Assembly (NCBI GenBank): GCA_001566295.1
Contig: KQ964282.1
Span: forward strand, 1 to 64,000
From: Microdochium bolleyi
Taxonomy: Eukaryota > Ascomycota > Sordariomycetes > Xylariales > Microdochiaceae
DNA length: 64,000 nucleotides
Reading direction: 5' to 3'
Shown piece by piece: positions 54,751-64,000 of this stretch. The notes beneath the pieces were generated by a model that saw only the letters and a program-made list of their open reading frames with translations, was not told the DNA's origin and made no database searches. How positions within the stretch are numbered: position 1 is the first letter of the stretch; every line of letters begins with the position of its first letter. The position numbers were made by a program, and so were the translations under genes.

Positions 54751-57319
54751 ATGGCTCAAAGCATCAACGTCCACCGTTTGAGTTCGCAACAAGACCGAAG
54801 CCCAGCGACTTACCGCGATGGTAGAACCCAGCCTACTTATCCAGGACCCGCTATATCGCAAGACAGGCGCGAGATCCGAGTTTTGTGCCTCGAGGGCTTG
54901 CCAGTCACCAACGATCCTGTCTCAGACCACGACAGCCCTCTCTACGGAGATTTGGTCGTCAGAGATCTAGCCAAGACATCGTCCTATGTCGCCCTCTCGT
55001 ATGTCTGGGGCCAGAGCGATCCCCAGAACCCCAGAAGCATTTATATCAGAAAGATCGGCAGCCCGGGTGATGGCATCGGACAAATCAGCATCACCGAGAA
55101 TGGGCACCAGGCTCTGTGGCACATTCGCAAAAAGTTCGGGCCAACGTACATATGGATCGACGCGATCTGCATCAACCAAGGCGATCTGGCCGAGCGTAGT
55201 CACCAGGTTCAGTGGATGGGTGACATATACAGCTCGGCACAGCGCGTGTATGTCTTTCTAGGGGTAGGAGACCTAGGAACAGATCGCGCCATGCAGTACC
55301 TCCGTGCCGTGGGAAATTCTTCCGAGCGCATGCCGATCACAGTGGAAGATGGCAAGGACGGCCCCAAGTGGAAAGAGTACCAGCCTCAATTCGACTGGCA
55401 ATTGTGCAAAGGTGTGTCAAAATGCTGAGGCCGCCACTCGAGACTGGTCCAAATACTGACAAAGGCTTGACCACGGTACCGTAGGACGGATTCGAAATCT
55501 GCCATGGACATTCTTTGCGCGAACGTTTCAGAAAACCTGCCCAGGACGAGTAGGGCGGATCCTACGCTTGCTGCTCCCTGGTTGGGTCGTCAAGACTCAA
55601 GACCTCACTCGAGTTCTTGAGAACGAATGGCTCACGCGCTCATGGACATTACCTGAGTTCATCCTGGCCAAGGACTCACTCCTCATCTACGGCAACGAGA
55701 TCATGCCCTGGCAGGAGTTCCTCGGATGTATCTGGCGAGGTCCTCTGAAGCATGGATCACAGGCAACCCACTGGCAGGCCCTCGCACAGGCATGGCTCAG
55801 CCTGCCCAGACAAGACACCACGAACGAAGCAATCCATGGTGCCAAAACTGAGTATACTATGAGGGAACGACTGCACCCATCGCGAGGCACCATCTTCCTG
55901 ACGGATCGCAAGCTGGGATTCTACATCGTAGGGCCTCTAATCGCTGGCCTGGCAGCCTGGGGTGTTGACTATCAGGACGATCGCACAACCCACAATCCAG
56001 AGGAGGATATCCGGTACTACTCAACAATTGTTCTAGTTCCCATTGCCATCGTTCTGGGGATTTCACTCATGATATATATCCTCCTGACTCTTTTGTACGG
56101 CAAGAACAGAGGTTCGGAGCTCCCCCTAAAGTCATATGGTGACGATGAGCTATTCAATATTGTCAGCGCCGCAATCCTCAATCGCGAGTGCACCGAGCGG
56201 CAGGACAAATGCTTTTCCCTCTACAGCGTCCTGGCCAGGCACGGTATCGACATGGGCCTTCCGAACTATGAGACCGACGCACAGGAGGTCTACACGACGT
56301 TCTTTGCTAAGCTTATACAGTACAACCCACGGGCTCTCTCACTACTGGTCGACGCATCACGGTCCACATCCACTGGCACACAATCTGCGACGAGACCTTC
56401 ATGGGCACCTGACATGGGAGCCCGCGACAGAATACCCGACAGACCGCCTTGGCTGCCAAAGGAGTTTGTTCTCGGTAACTCGATTGCGAAACAGGTCGTT
56501 GCACCACCCTACATACGCCCAGGGTCCGGGGTCCTAACTGTCCCAGCTATCTCGTTGGGCATCATCACTTTCCGCACCGATTTCACTACTCTCTGGAAGC
56601 ACCACAGGGGCGCAGCACAAGACGTCGCCAAGGCAGCACTCGCCGAACTTCTACTCCTCCTCGAGCACACACAGGACACGTACCTGTCCCAACCCCGGAA
56701 AGCCAATCTCAAGTCGTCGCACTTCCTCTTCTTCCGCTCCGTCATGATGCCCGACGTCTGGCTCAAGTGGAATCACCAGCACCACTCGGCATCAAGAGTC
56801 CACAGCGGCGAATTCAAGAACAAGTCAGAGCTGCGCTGGTGGGAACGGCGGTCCAACTTCAACGCTTTGGCGGCGGAGTACAAGCAGTTCTTCATCCCGC
56901 TCCTCCGAGTCATTCGCAAGCACCGCAAGTACCACAAGAAGGACATGAGCAGGGCGTCTTCACCGAGCGAGAAGCCTGTCGTGGCGTCAGCGGCGATCCC
57001 CGCTCGCTCCGTCGAGAGGCTGTACCGCGCGATCAAGGGCAAGAAAAGGCTCGTCGAGGCGCTCAGTCTCTGGTGCAGAGAGGTCTCGGAGTACAGACGC
57101 AGGTCGTTCTTCACGACTGCAACGGGGTTCCCGGCGACGGGCGGGATGGATGTCGCTGTAGGAGACGAGCTCTTCTACGTGCCGAACGCGCCTACGCTGA
57201 TGGTGCTGAGTAGGAAATTGGATGGGTCTGGGTACCGGCTTGTTGGGCCGGCCAGCGGGCCTTTTATGGCCGGCGAACTTCATGTTGGCACCGAGTTGCG
57301 GCGCGTAGAGATCTATTGA
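54751..57319 (+). CDS. HET-domain protein with two membrane segments
   Basis: Two exons, 54751-55411 and 55485-57319 (2496 nt, 831 aa). HET motifs: SSYVALSYVWG (~77-87), PTYIWIDAICINQGD (131-145), and RSWTLPEF (272-279), where the family usually has R-x-W-T-x-Q-E; the Gln is Pro here. Two hydrophobic stretches, ~365-381 and ~399-425, are separated by an acidic loop and could form a membrane hairpin within the C-terminal part. The rest of the C-terminus is unlike any domain I know and contains a basic segment near 700. HET proteins take part in non-self recognition and programmed cell death; partner unknown. Confidence 0.88.
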
Positions 57320-57723
57320 TCGCCGAGTGAGAGTAGAATCGTTGAGCAACAAAAGTAATGTGCGAGACGGCTCGAAGTCTCTGAAACAAGTCCATGGGCT
57401 TCTCCTTGTCCTGCACGCTCCCTGTAGCGCCTTGTCCATGGCTGTGTTGGCCGTGAATCCCCTGAATGCAATCTCTGTCAGTTCTTGAAGCGATGATCCA
57501 ATGACCACGGCCAGCGAGAGAAGGTTGTCGCGGTCAGCATCCTCCACCGCGTGGATTGCCATGCCTCGGACAAGGCTAAGCCATGAAAGTTCCAGTCTTT
57601 GATTATGAGAGAGTTCGACTTATAGACTCTCATAGCTTTGTATCCACTAGGGGCCCAGTGGCACGAGACACATCCAGTCGCGCTACGAAAACAATATGCG
57701 CACCTCTTCCCAAGCTCCGACAC
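57320..57723. other. Intergenic, convergent
   Basis: 400 bp between the 3' ends of the HET gene and the next membrane-protein gene. Nothing recognised. Confidence 0.5.
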
Positions 57724-59047
57724 TCAGACACGAGGCCCCGAACAGTGGACCTGCTGCATTCCGGTCTTTTGTTCCTCGCTGATGACCATGCCGCTGTTGC
57801 TCCCCTGGCTGCTGCGCGGCTGCTCATGCTCGGAGTGTTCAACCACAGGAACAGCCTCCCCAGCTGTCCCCGGTGCCCGGTTCATGCCACACGACACCAG
57901 CCCGCCCGCGACCAGCGCCACACACGCGAGGAGCTGCACGAGGAATATCAGGGTGAACCTGACCACGAACAGGCCCACGTACTCGCTCAGGATCTGCAGC
58001 TCCGTGGCCGCCGACACGAGCCCGTACACCACCCTCACCAGCACGAACGGCACCGCGACAAGCACGGCGTACATGAGCCTCCGTGCGGCGCCAGCCCCGT
58101 CGCCGAGCATGTTGTTGTGGCCAGCGCGTACCCGCCGAGTCGTGCGCACGCTGTACCCTGCCAGCGCGAGCACGGCGGCGAGGAGCATCGCGTACCCGGC
58201 CTGGATCAGCGCGTGGCCGGTCGCGTCGTTGCGGTCCTCGTCCAGCTTGTCGGTGGCCCGCATCGCCCCGCCGATCGACGCGAGCACGGTGGCGAGCGAC
58301 ACGACGAGGTGGAATACCCTGGTGATGATCTTGGAGACGCGCACGTTGTGGTTCGGTTCGAATCTGGATCTGGGAGCGGAGAGAGAGTCTGATGTTAGTG
58401 CGGCTGCGACATTTTGACGTTTGTATTTTGTGTGACAGGCCACAGTGTCCTGTGCTATGGGTGAGATTCATGAAAGGGTGTGGGTGTGGAGGCTGGCTCG
58501 GGGCTCGAGCTGAGGATTAAAGTATAGAGTTTCTTGTTGTCTTGAGCCTGAACCACGGCTCCTCGTTGACGTGCTCGAGGCTTGGTCTCCTCCTCCCACA
58601 TAGCAAACACCATGGCAAACAAGAACTAGGGTGATTGTTGGAGAAGACAGTAAATAAAGAGGAAACGACATACGCTTCTAGGTTGATGCCTGCGATGGCC
58701 ATTATCAGCCCAGCCACACCTGCGACGTTGACGATGGCGGCCACGATGGAGGTCGTGTCCTGGTCGCGAATCTGCAGGGCTGCAGCGGTGATACGCATGA
58801 TGCAGAACACAATGAGCAAGCCCCATGCGTCGTATCCCGGTTTGCCGTGGCGGAAGGCAACGTAGACGCAGAGGAAGAACATGACGATGAAGATGGCCAG
58901 CTCGGCGACTGCCAGGTCGAAAGTCGGAGACCACATGGCGCTGTTGGGTCTGCCTAGATCGATGGGTGTTGCTTCATTGCCCTTTCCTCTTGAATGGCGC
59001 GATCGGGTGTTATTGCTGTCGTGCGAAGTGTCGTCTGTCAAAGTCAT
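57724..59047 (-). CDS. Multi-pass fungal membrane protein (DUF7702-type)
   Basis: Two exons on the minus strand, 59047-58674 and 58369-57724 (1020 nt, 339 aa), with an unusually long 304-nt intron (GTATGT donor). The first exon holds a polar N-terminus and three helices with FRHGKPGYDAWG and MRITAAALQI, matching the DUF7702 pattern (FRHG...GW, R-I-x-x-x-x-Q). The second exon holds about four more helices and a polar tail. The acceptor is ambiguous: CAG at 58370 or one six bases on, at 58364, gives products differing by two residues. A small extra exon inside the long intron cannot be excluded. Function of the family is unknown. Confidence 0.75.
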
Positions 59048-59972
59048 GAAATAGGAGGATGGCGATGTGGCGCTCGAGTGGTGCGGCCCTATGCTATATG
59101 TACAATATGAGTCTTGTCACATTCCAATGCACGCCCCAAGCATACTTTCTGCAATGGGGTACGTCCTCCATCACGGCCGTGCCCTCGCGACTAACTCGCA
59201 TCCAGTCGCTACATCAGCCTCACCTTCGCGCACATGTGAGACTTTGACGGAATGGTCAGGTGGTCAATCACTGCGCAGACGTTTCGGTGGATCTGTACGC
59301 CCGTCAGACCAAGGCATGCATGTGAGCTGAAGCTGGAGGGCTTGTCTCGGATGCGAATCTGGCCCAGTGCGGCAGCGCGAGGTTAATTCTGAGACTGCTG
59401 GCAAGCTGCCAAGTGAACTCAAAGATAGTTCTCGCGACCCCATTAGCTGCAGCTAACGGACTAGCTTTCTCCGGGGTCAAGCTTTCAACAAAAGCTCCGA
59501 GCAGCAACCTGCAGAAGTCGACAATGTGGCGCAGGCCTCGTGCTGCCATCAAAGCTCATGGAGGAGCTTGCCCGACCAATAATGAGCACGCCTGGTGGGA
59601 TTCTGGCAGCCTGGATTCTAGCGAAATAGCCATTTGGCCCGAGGACCTTGCGCTGGGTGAAAAAAATAGGAGCTGGGACAAGAGCGCAAAGCCTTAACCA
59701 CACTGCTCAGAGCGTGCCATGTAGATTGGTCGTCTGTGCATCCGACGCTTGGGATAACACGTGCGAGACATAGGTACGGCAGAGGATGTGCCACTGCTGA
59801 GTATTACCGAGCCTGGAGAAAGTAGTATTCAAGCGTCGCATTTGGCTTTCTCTTCTTGACAGAACCGTGTCATATTCCTCTCCAAGCTGTTTTCTTGCGT
59901 TGACATTGACTGTCATTAATTCCTCCCATTGTGCCTCAAGCCAGCAAGCCCTACACCCCTCGACTGGCCAGC
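59048..59972. other. Intergenic, nothing recognised
   Basis: 925 bp upstream of the DUF7702-type gene and downstream of a small membrane-protein gene. No domain seen. Confidence 0.5.
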
Positions 59973-60529
59973 TCAATGCACGAGACCACTTCCATCACTC
60001 GACGAGCTGCCCCTCACGATCTTCACTTTCTCCGCCTCCCTCCTCGCCCCATCAGCGGCAATCACCTCATCGTCCCTAGCCCGCGACAGCTTCTCTCGCA
60101 TGCACTGCGCACCGCACAACCCGCCACAATGATCGTGCCGCCACCCGAGCCGGTTGAGGAGGACCTGCAGGGGCTTGACGCCCACTGCGCACATCGCCGC
60201 CCGCCCCGCGGCGACGTGGTATCTGGGCTTGAGATTGAACTCTCTGCGGACGCGCTCTGTGTCATGGGAAGACATTGTCAGCAAGGCCAACCGGTATTGC
60301 CCATCCGCTGTCCTAGGCACGTAGAAAATGACCCACCGTTACGCAGAAAGTAGTAGAACATGACGGCAAAGATGATGAGCATGAACCCGAACAGCACGAT
60401 CAGGGCGATGGCCCACCCGGGGATGGCGGCCTGGCCGCGCGTGCTGCTGCCGCCGCCGTAGGAGCCGCCAATGTACCCGCCCTTGGCAGAGCTCATGTCT
60501 CTGCCCTCTTCGGCGGTTGGCGACGACAT
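59973..60529 (-). CDS. Small single-pass membrane protein, unknown
   Basis: Two exons on the minus strand, 60529-60337 and 60256-59973 (477 nt, 158 aa), donor GTGGGT, acceptor CACAG. A short Gly/Ser-rich N-terminus (1-37, with GGSYGGG) is followed by one strong helix (~38-62, PGWAIALIVLFGFMLIIF) and a basic cytoplasmic-type domain (63-158) with five cysteines, a histidine-containing CGGLCGAQC piece and a charged helix (REKLSRARDDE). Without splicing the first exon stops after 83 residues. I recognise no family. Confidence 0.65.
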
Positions 60530-61133
60530 GACTACAGGATTTCGAAGACGGCGGCGGTTGGTCCTGAGAGAGGATGAATAGCCGGTCGGGGGACAAGGTA
60601 TGCTGTTCGTAGTGAGCCGCCCTGAGGGTCAAACAGAACCGATTCGACCGTGTTTTGTTTTTGCGATACTGAACAGACTGCTGCAGAGGAGACAGGAGCT
60701 TGGTGGGAGTCTCGCATTTGTGGTATCTTCTGATTAATGTATTGGCAGAGGTCCAGGGTCCAGGGATTCTGTCGCATTCCCTTCACGCGGCAGTGCTGGT
60801 GCAATTGACGTCAGTGCTGGCCAGACCAGGGCAACATGGGCGGCGACTGGAGCTGCAGTCAGCCTCTGGGCGCTCAGCTTCGCGCCCCAAAGCTTGCGCT
60901 GATCGGCAGGCGGTGCATGAGAGCGACGTCAAAGGCCAGGGAGGCCGAGTACTGCTGGCCGGGTACTGCAGCCGGTGCGGCCAGAATCGGGAAGTGTGCC
61001 TGTTCAAAAAGTCGAATTGCAGTCTACATCCATTCTCCTTGCTATCGCACCGTCCGAGTTAGGCCACTCGCTCGCGGCAAACTAAACATACCACAACACG
61101 GGCGTGTTCGTTGCATCAAGGGGATGTGAGCAC
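60530..61133. other. Intergenic
   Basis: 600 bp between two minus-strand genes. Nothing recognised. Confidence 0.5.
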
Positions 61134-61916
61134 TCAGAACAGCCACCGGTACAGCCCCGGGAAGAAATACACGACCAGCCCCTTGCCCAGCATCGGCAGG
61201 TTCTCCCACGCGGTCTTGGCCTTCTTCCGCGACACCACGCTGACTGACTTGCCACCCCAGCGCTCTCCCCCATCATCCGCAATCTGCACCATGCCCGCTG
61301 CGACGTCGGGATAGCTGATGAAAGTCATGGCGCGCTCCGTCGAGAGGGCATGCCCGTGCGCGACATCATGCGAGATGCCGCCCGGCTTGTAGAATACCGC
61401 ATCTACACCAAGCTCATCGGCATGCTGCCTCAGGTATGTCTCGGCCGCGATGAGGTCCGTGTAGATGGAATTGTTGGCCCTGAACAGGATCGAGCTGATA
61501 AGCCAGGGCACACCGTCGTCGAGCCTGCTGTCCGTCTCGGACGAGGACAGCACAATCAGCATCGGCAGCCTGGCGTCCGGCCCGTCCTCTTCGCGGATCT
61601 GCCGCAGCGCGGCGACGACGCTCTCGGCCTGGTCCCGCGCGATGCGGCACCCCGGGTGCGGCGCGAAGGCTGCGACGGTGAGGAACGCGGCGTCGGTGCC
61701 GCGCAGGCACGAGGCGAGGGTGTCGATGTCGGTGATGTTGCCTGTGAAGACTGTGCACCGCTGCGGTGTCTGATTTGTGATCTCTGGGGATTGCTGTTCG
61801 AGCTTGGAGCGGGAGCGGACAAAGGGCCGGATGTGCACGTCGTCGCGCTGGGCGAGGGCCTGCAGGACATGCCGGCCGTTGTTGCCGGTCGCGCCGAGGA
61901 CGGCGTATGTCGGCAT
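61134..61916 (-). CDS. NmrA-like NAD(P)-binding protein
   Basis: Single exon, 260 aa from the ATG complementary to 61914-61916; a longer frame upstream to 62000 lacks conservation and crosses the leader. The N-terminus is a Rossmann dinucleotide site, AVLGATGNNGRHV (residues 5-17), of the NAD(P)H-binding/NmrA-like (PF13460) kind. Later pieces are VLSSSETDSR and VFYKPGGISHDVAHG, and a hydrophobic C-terminal end (VVYFFPGLYRWLF). Such proteins are atypical short-chain reductases or redox sensors; many sit in secondary-metabolite or detoxification clusters. It is divergent from a DUF1772 gene. Confidence 0.88.
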   Translation of the reverse strand: MPTYAVLGATGNNGRHVLQALAQRDDVHIRPFVRSRSKLEQQSPEITNQTPQRCTVFTGNITDIDTLASCLRGTDAAFLTVAAFAPHPGCRIARDQAESVVAALRQIREEDGPDARLPMLIVLSSSETDSRLDDGVPWLISSILFRANNSIYTDLIAAETYLRQHADELGVDAVFYKPGGISHDVAHGHALSTERAMTFISYPDVAAGMVQIADDGGERWGGKSVSVVSRKKAKTAWENLPMLGKGLVVYFFPGLYRWLF

Positions 61917-62612
61917 GTTGAAGTGGATGATGTTTGCTAGACGGGAATTGATCGGTAGTGTATTGGAATATCTATGACGGTCAAAGACCAGACAGAGCAA
62001 TAGCAGCCTCGCTGCCAGTCTCGAGTCTCGACGGATTCAACCATCTTTATCCGTCTCGACTGCATCAACATCGTCGCATCTCGGCCTATAGATATCCGCG
62101 AGGTTGCCACTGCCATTACATATCGGCAGCCCGGGCCACCAAGAAATCCACAGTGAAGGAGACCCGGGTCGTCGGTGATCGGAGCTACGACCGCCGCCTG
62201 CTGCAACAGGGTGGAGCCCAATGACGCTCATAGGGCAGTTAGGGCAGAGGACCTCGATCGTGCGGAGAGCAGAGGCAGAGCCGGGCAGTTCTAAGCCCCG
62301 AGGGCGAGTCCCAGGGAAAACACCCTAGGGCTGAGTTTGATTTCGTATGGTGGTCAACCGTACCTACTTGAAGTAGATAATGTGAGTGATCTGACGATCG
62401 TCCCATAGTACTTTGCAATGGGTACGCTGTCGGAAGCTCTCGGGCCCGATCTGACGCTGTATGTCAGCCGTGACTGATGCTCTCCAGTCTCATCCTCTGT
62501 TATACATTTGATGCAAAGCCTGGGCCATTCTCCCGTCATTATTCCTTCCAATCGCCACCCATCACCACCACCACCACTACCCTCATCACGCAACATCGCA
62601 CAATTGCCCGTC
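61917..62612. promoter_or_regulatory. Divergent promoter region, NmrA-like / DUF1772
   Basis: 696 bp between the two start codons. The last ~100 bases before 62613 are rich in CACCA, typical of a fungal 5' leader. No operator recognised. Confidence 0.55.
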
Positions 62613-63152
62613 ATGACGCCCACCACAATCACCCTCGCCCACAACCTCACCCTCACAGCCCTCAGCATCCTCACCGGCATCGCGCTCAGCCTGCGTGTTT
62701 GGACGATCCCCATCATCGGCCTCGCCCACCCGGCCAGCACCGCCGTGCAGGTCCGACAGTTCAATCACGTCCTCGTCCTCGGCTTCAAGTACCTCCAGAC
62801 TTCATCGCGGCTGATCCCCGTGGCGCTGCTGTCGCTTGCTGGTGCCACATACCACCACCAACAACAGCCGGGACCGCCCCTGGTCCAGCACTGGACGCAC
62901 TACCTCGCCGCAACTCTGGTTCTGCTCATCACCGCGCCCTGGGAGGTCTACCTGATCTTTCCGACCAACGACAAGATCACCGGATACGGGCGGGCGCTAG
63001 ACAAGGAGCGCCAGGGGAGGTTCGGCGACAAGCGCGACGACGAAGTGCAGCGGCTGCTGACGGAGTGGCAGTTCTGGCATGTTGGGCGGATCGCCTTCCC
63101 CATGATCGCGACACTGATACTGGCCGCCAGCGGGGCTGGACTTCTGCCATGA
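62613..63152 (+). CDS. DUF1772 (anthrone oxygenase-like) membrane protein
   Basis: Single exon, 179 aa from ATG 62613; an upstream in-frame ATG at 62508 would add a Pro/His-rich stretch that looks like leader. Four hydrophobic segments (~10-30, 60-80, 95-112, 155-178) and the APWEVYLIFPTNDKI piece, equivalent to the PxT....PTN motif of DUF1772 (PF08592). The family includes HypC-type anthrone oxygenases of polyketide pathways and many members of unknown role. With no polyketide synthase nearby, enzyme activity is open. Divergent from the NmrA-like gene. Confidence 0.85.
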   Translation: MTPTTITLAHNLTLTALSILTGIALSLRVWTIPIIGLAHPASTAVQVRQFNHVLVLGFKYLQTSSRLIPVALLSLAGATYHHQQQPGPPLVQHWTHYLAATLVLLITAPWEVYLIFPTNDKITGYGRALDKERQGRFGDKRDDEVQRLLTEWQFWHVGRIAFPMIATLILAASGAGLLP

Positions 63153-63616
63153 GGTCGGTGTAAGAGCGGCAGTGGCGAATGTGAGGAAAGTTGGGAGATG
63201 AATATGCATCGGGCCGAGGAGGTCCGCTGAGCATGATATTCAAGATGTTCACATAGTTGCAGGCAGAGGAACAATCGACCCGACGGATGGATAGAGTGAA
63301 AGAGCGAGTGAACTATTCAACTAGGAATTATCGAACTGTTGTTACATGACTAGACATTGACCCAGAAATGATCGTGGCTTTGGTATCCCATAGAGTTTTC
63401 CCCCATATCGTACATCGTAGCAAGGCCCATGGCTCAACGAACGAGTGACCGCTTCGCGTTCTGGTGAAACAACAGACAAGCAGACAACAAAGAGAAAGGC
63501 GAAAGCAGAAGCCAACTGCCTGGACATAATTGTACAAGATCCTTTAGGTCATCCAACTCTCACCCTAGGGCCTCTTATACATCCCGATCCCTCCTAGCAG
63601 TCTTACTTATTTGAGC
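63153..63616. other. Intergenic
   Basis: 460 bp between convergent genes. Nothing recognised. Confidence 0.5.
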
Positions 63617-64000
63617 TCAGTAGTGAGGCTCGTCGGTGCACTTGTAGTCCTTGACCGTCTTGGTCTTGGTCTAGGTCTCGGTCGCGTAGACGTACTTGTG
63701 GTCGGTCACGTACACCGTCTTGGACGGCTCCACGCCCTTGCACTTGCACGCGTCGATGATGTTCTTGGGCGACCAGGCGCCGAGGTTGAGGCACTCGAGC
63801 GTGCGGCGGTGGGAGCGGGAGCCGGTATTGGGGCCGGGGCGCGGCGGACAGGAACGGCGGCGGAAGCGGCACCGAGGAAGGGAGTGCTGGTGCTTCGCTT
63901 GGAGGACTTGTGGTTCTTGAACCAGTTCCAGAGCAGGTAGTCGGACCAGTGGTGCTCCTCGTGATCGTTGGACGGGTACTCGTCGCCGTGGTCATCGTAA
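63617..64000 (-). pseudogene. Partial coding region at window edge, probably broken
   Basis: Minus-strand reading from the edge shows two protein-like stretches in different frames: DYLLWNWFKNHKSSK (complement near 63895-63940) and TLECLNLGAWSPKNIIDAC (near 63745-63805), the latter followed by CKCKGVEPSKTVYVTD. The second frame reaches TAG (complement 63671-63673) in a Thr/Lys repeat, then continues open to TGA at 63617-63619. Cysteine spacing suggests a small secreted protein. The frame change might be an intron that I could not place; the TAG could be CAG to TAG. The 5' end lies outside the window. Confidence 0.4.

Overview
The window is a chromosome end of a filamentous ascomycete (Pezizomycotina, probably Sordariomycetes; the genus cannot be read from the sequence). 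Bases 1-93 are CCCTAA telomere repeats. The genes have short introns (about 50-90 nt, GTAAGT-like donors, CTAAC/CTGAC branch sites). The gene families are typical of moulds: HET-domain proteins, a CFEM/Pth11-type receptor, Zn2Cys6 regulators, an AA9 polysaccharide monooxygenase, a sedolisin protease and a secretory lipase. No rRNA, tRNA or CRISPR was seen. Exon boundaries were assigned by eye; where exons are listed the summed length is a multiple of three unless stated.

Region by region: 1-1.5 kb is telomere plus degenerate subtelomere. 1.5-13.4 kb holds a DUF7703-type membrane protein, a probable degraded gene, a secreted sedolisin, an MFS sugar-type transporter with a Zn2Cys6 regulator, and a small membrane-anchored protein of unknown role. 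14.5-21 kb holds a CFEM-GPCR gene with a one-base frameshift in its CFEM domain and an FAD-dependent amine/amino-acid oxidase. 21-31 kb holds a Zn2Cys6 relic, an intact Zn2Cys6 regulator, and a divergent pair of secreted proteins (lipase and DUF3237). 32.5-34.4 kb is a complete Fot1/Pogo-type DNA transposon with matching inverted ends, TA target duplication and eight transition-type stop codons in an otherwise unshifted transposase frame, the expected signature of RIP.

34.8-46.8 kb is the most coherent functional block: copper amine oxidase (C-terminal SKL), APC amine/choline/GABA-type permease, NAD(P)-dependent aldehyde dehydrogenase (C-terminal SRL) and a large Zn2Cys6 regulator. The two enzymes catalyse consecutive steps (amine to aldehyde, aldehyde to acid) and both carry peroxisomal PTS1 signals, so I read this as an inducible peroxisomal primary-amine utilisation cluster.

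47.5-64 kb holds the AA9 enzyme, a broken HET gene followed by an intact HET gene with two membrane segments, a DUF7702-type membrane protein, a single-pass membrane protein, a divergent NmrA-like/DUF1772 pair, and an incomplete or broken gene at the right edge. The long intergenic stretches, relics and regulator-rich content are those of an accessory subtelomere.
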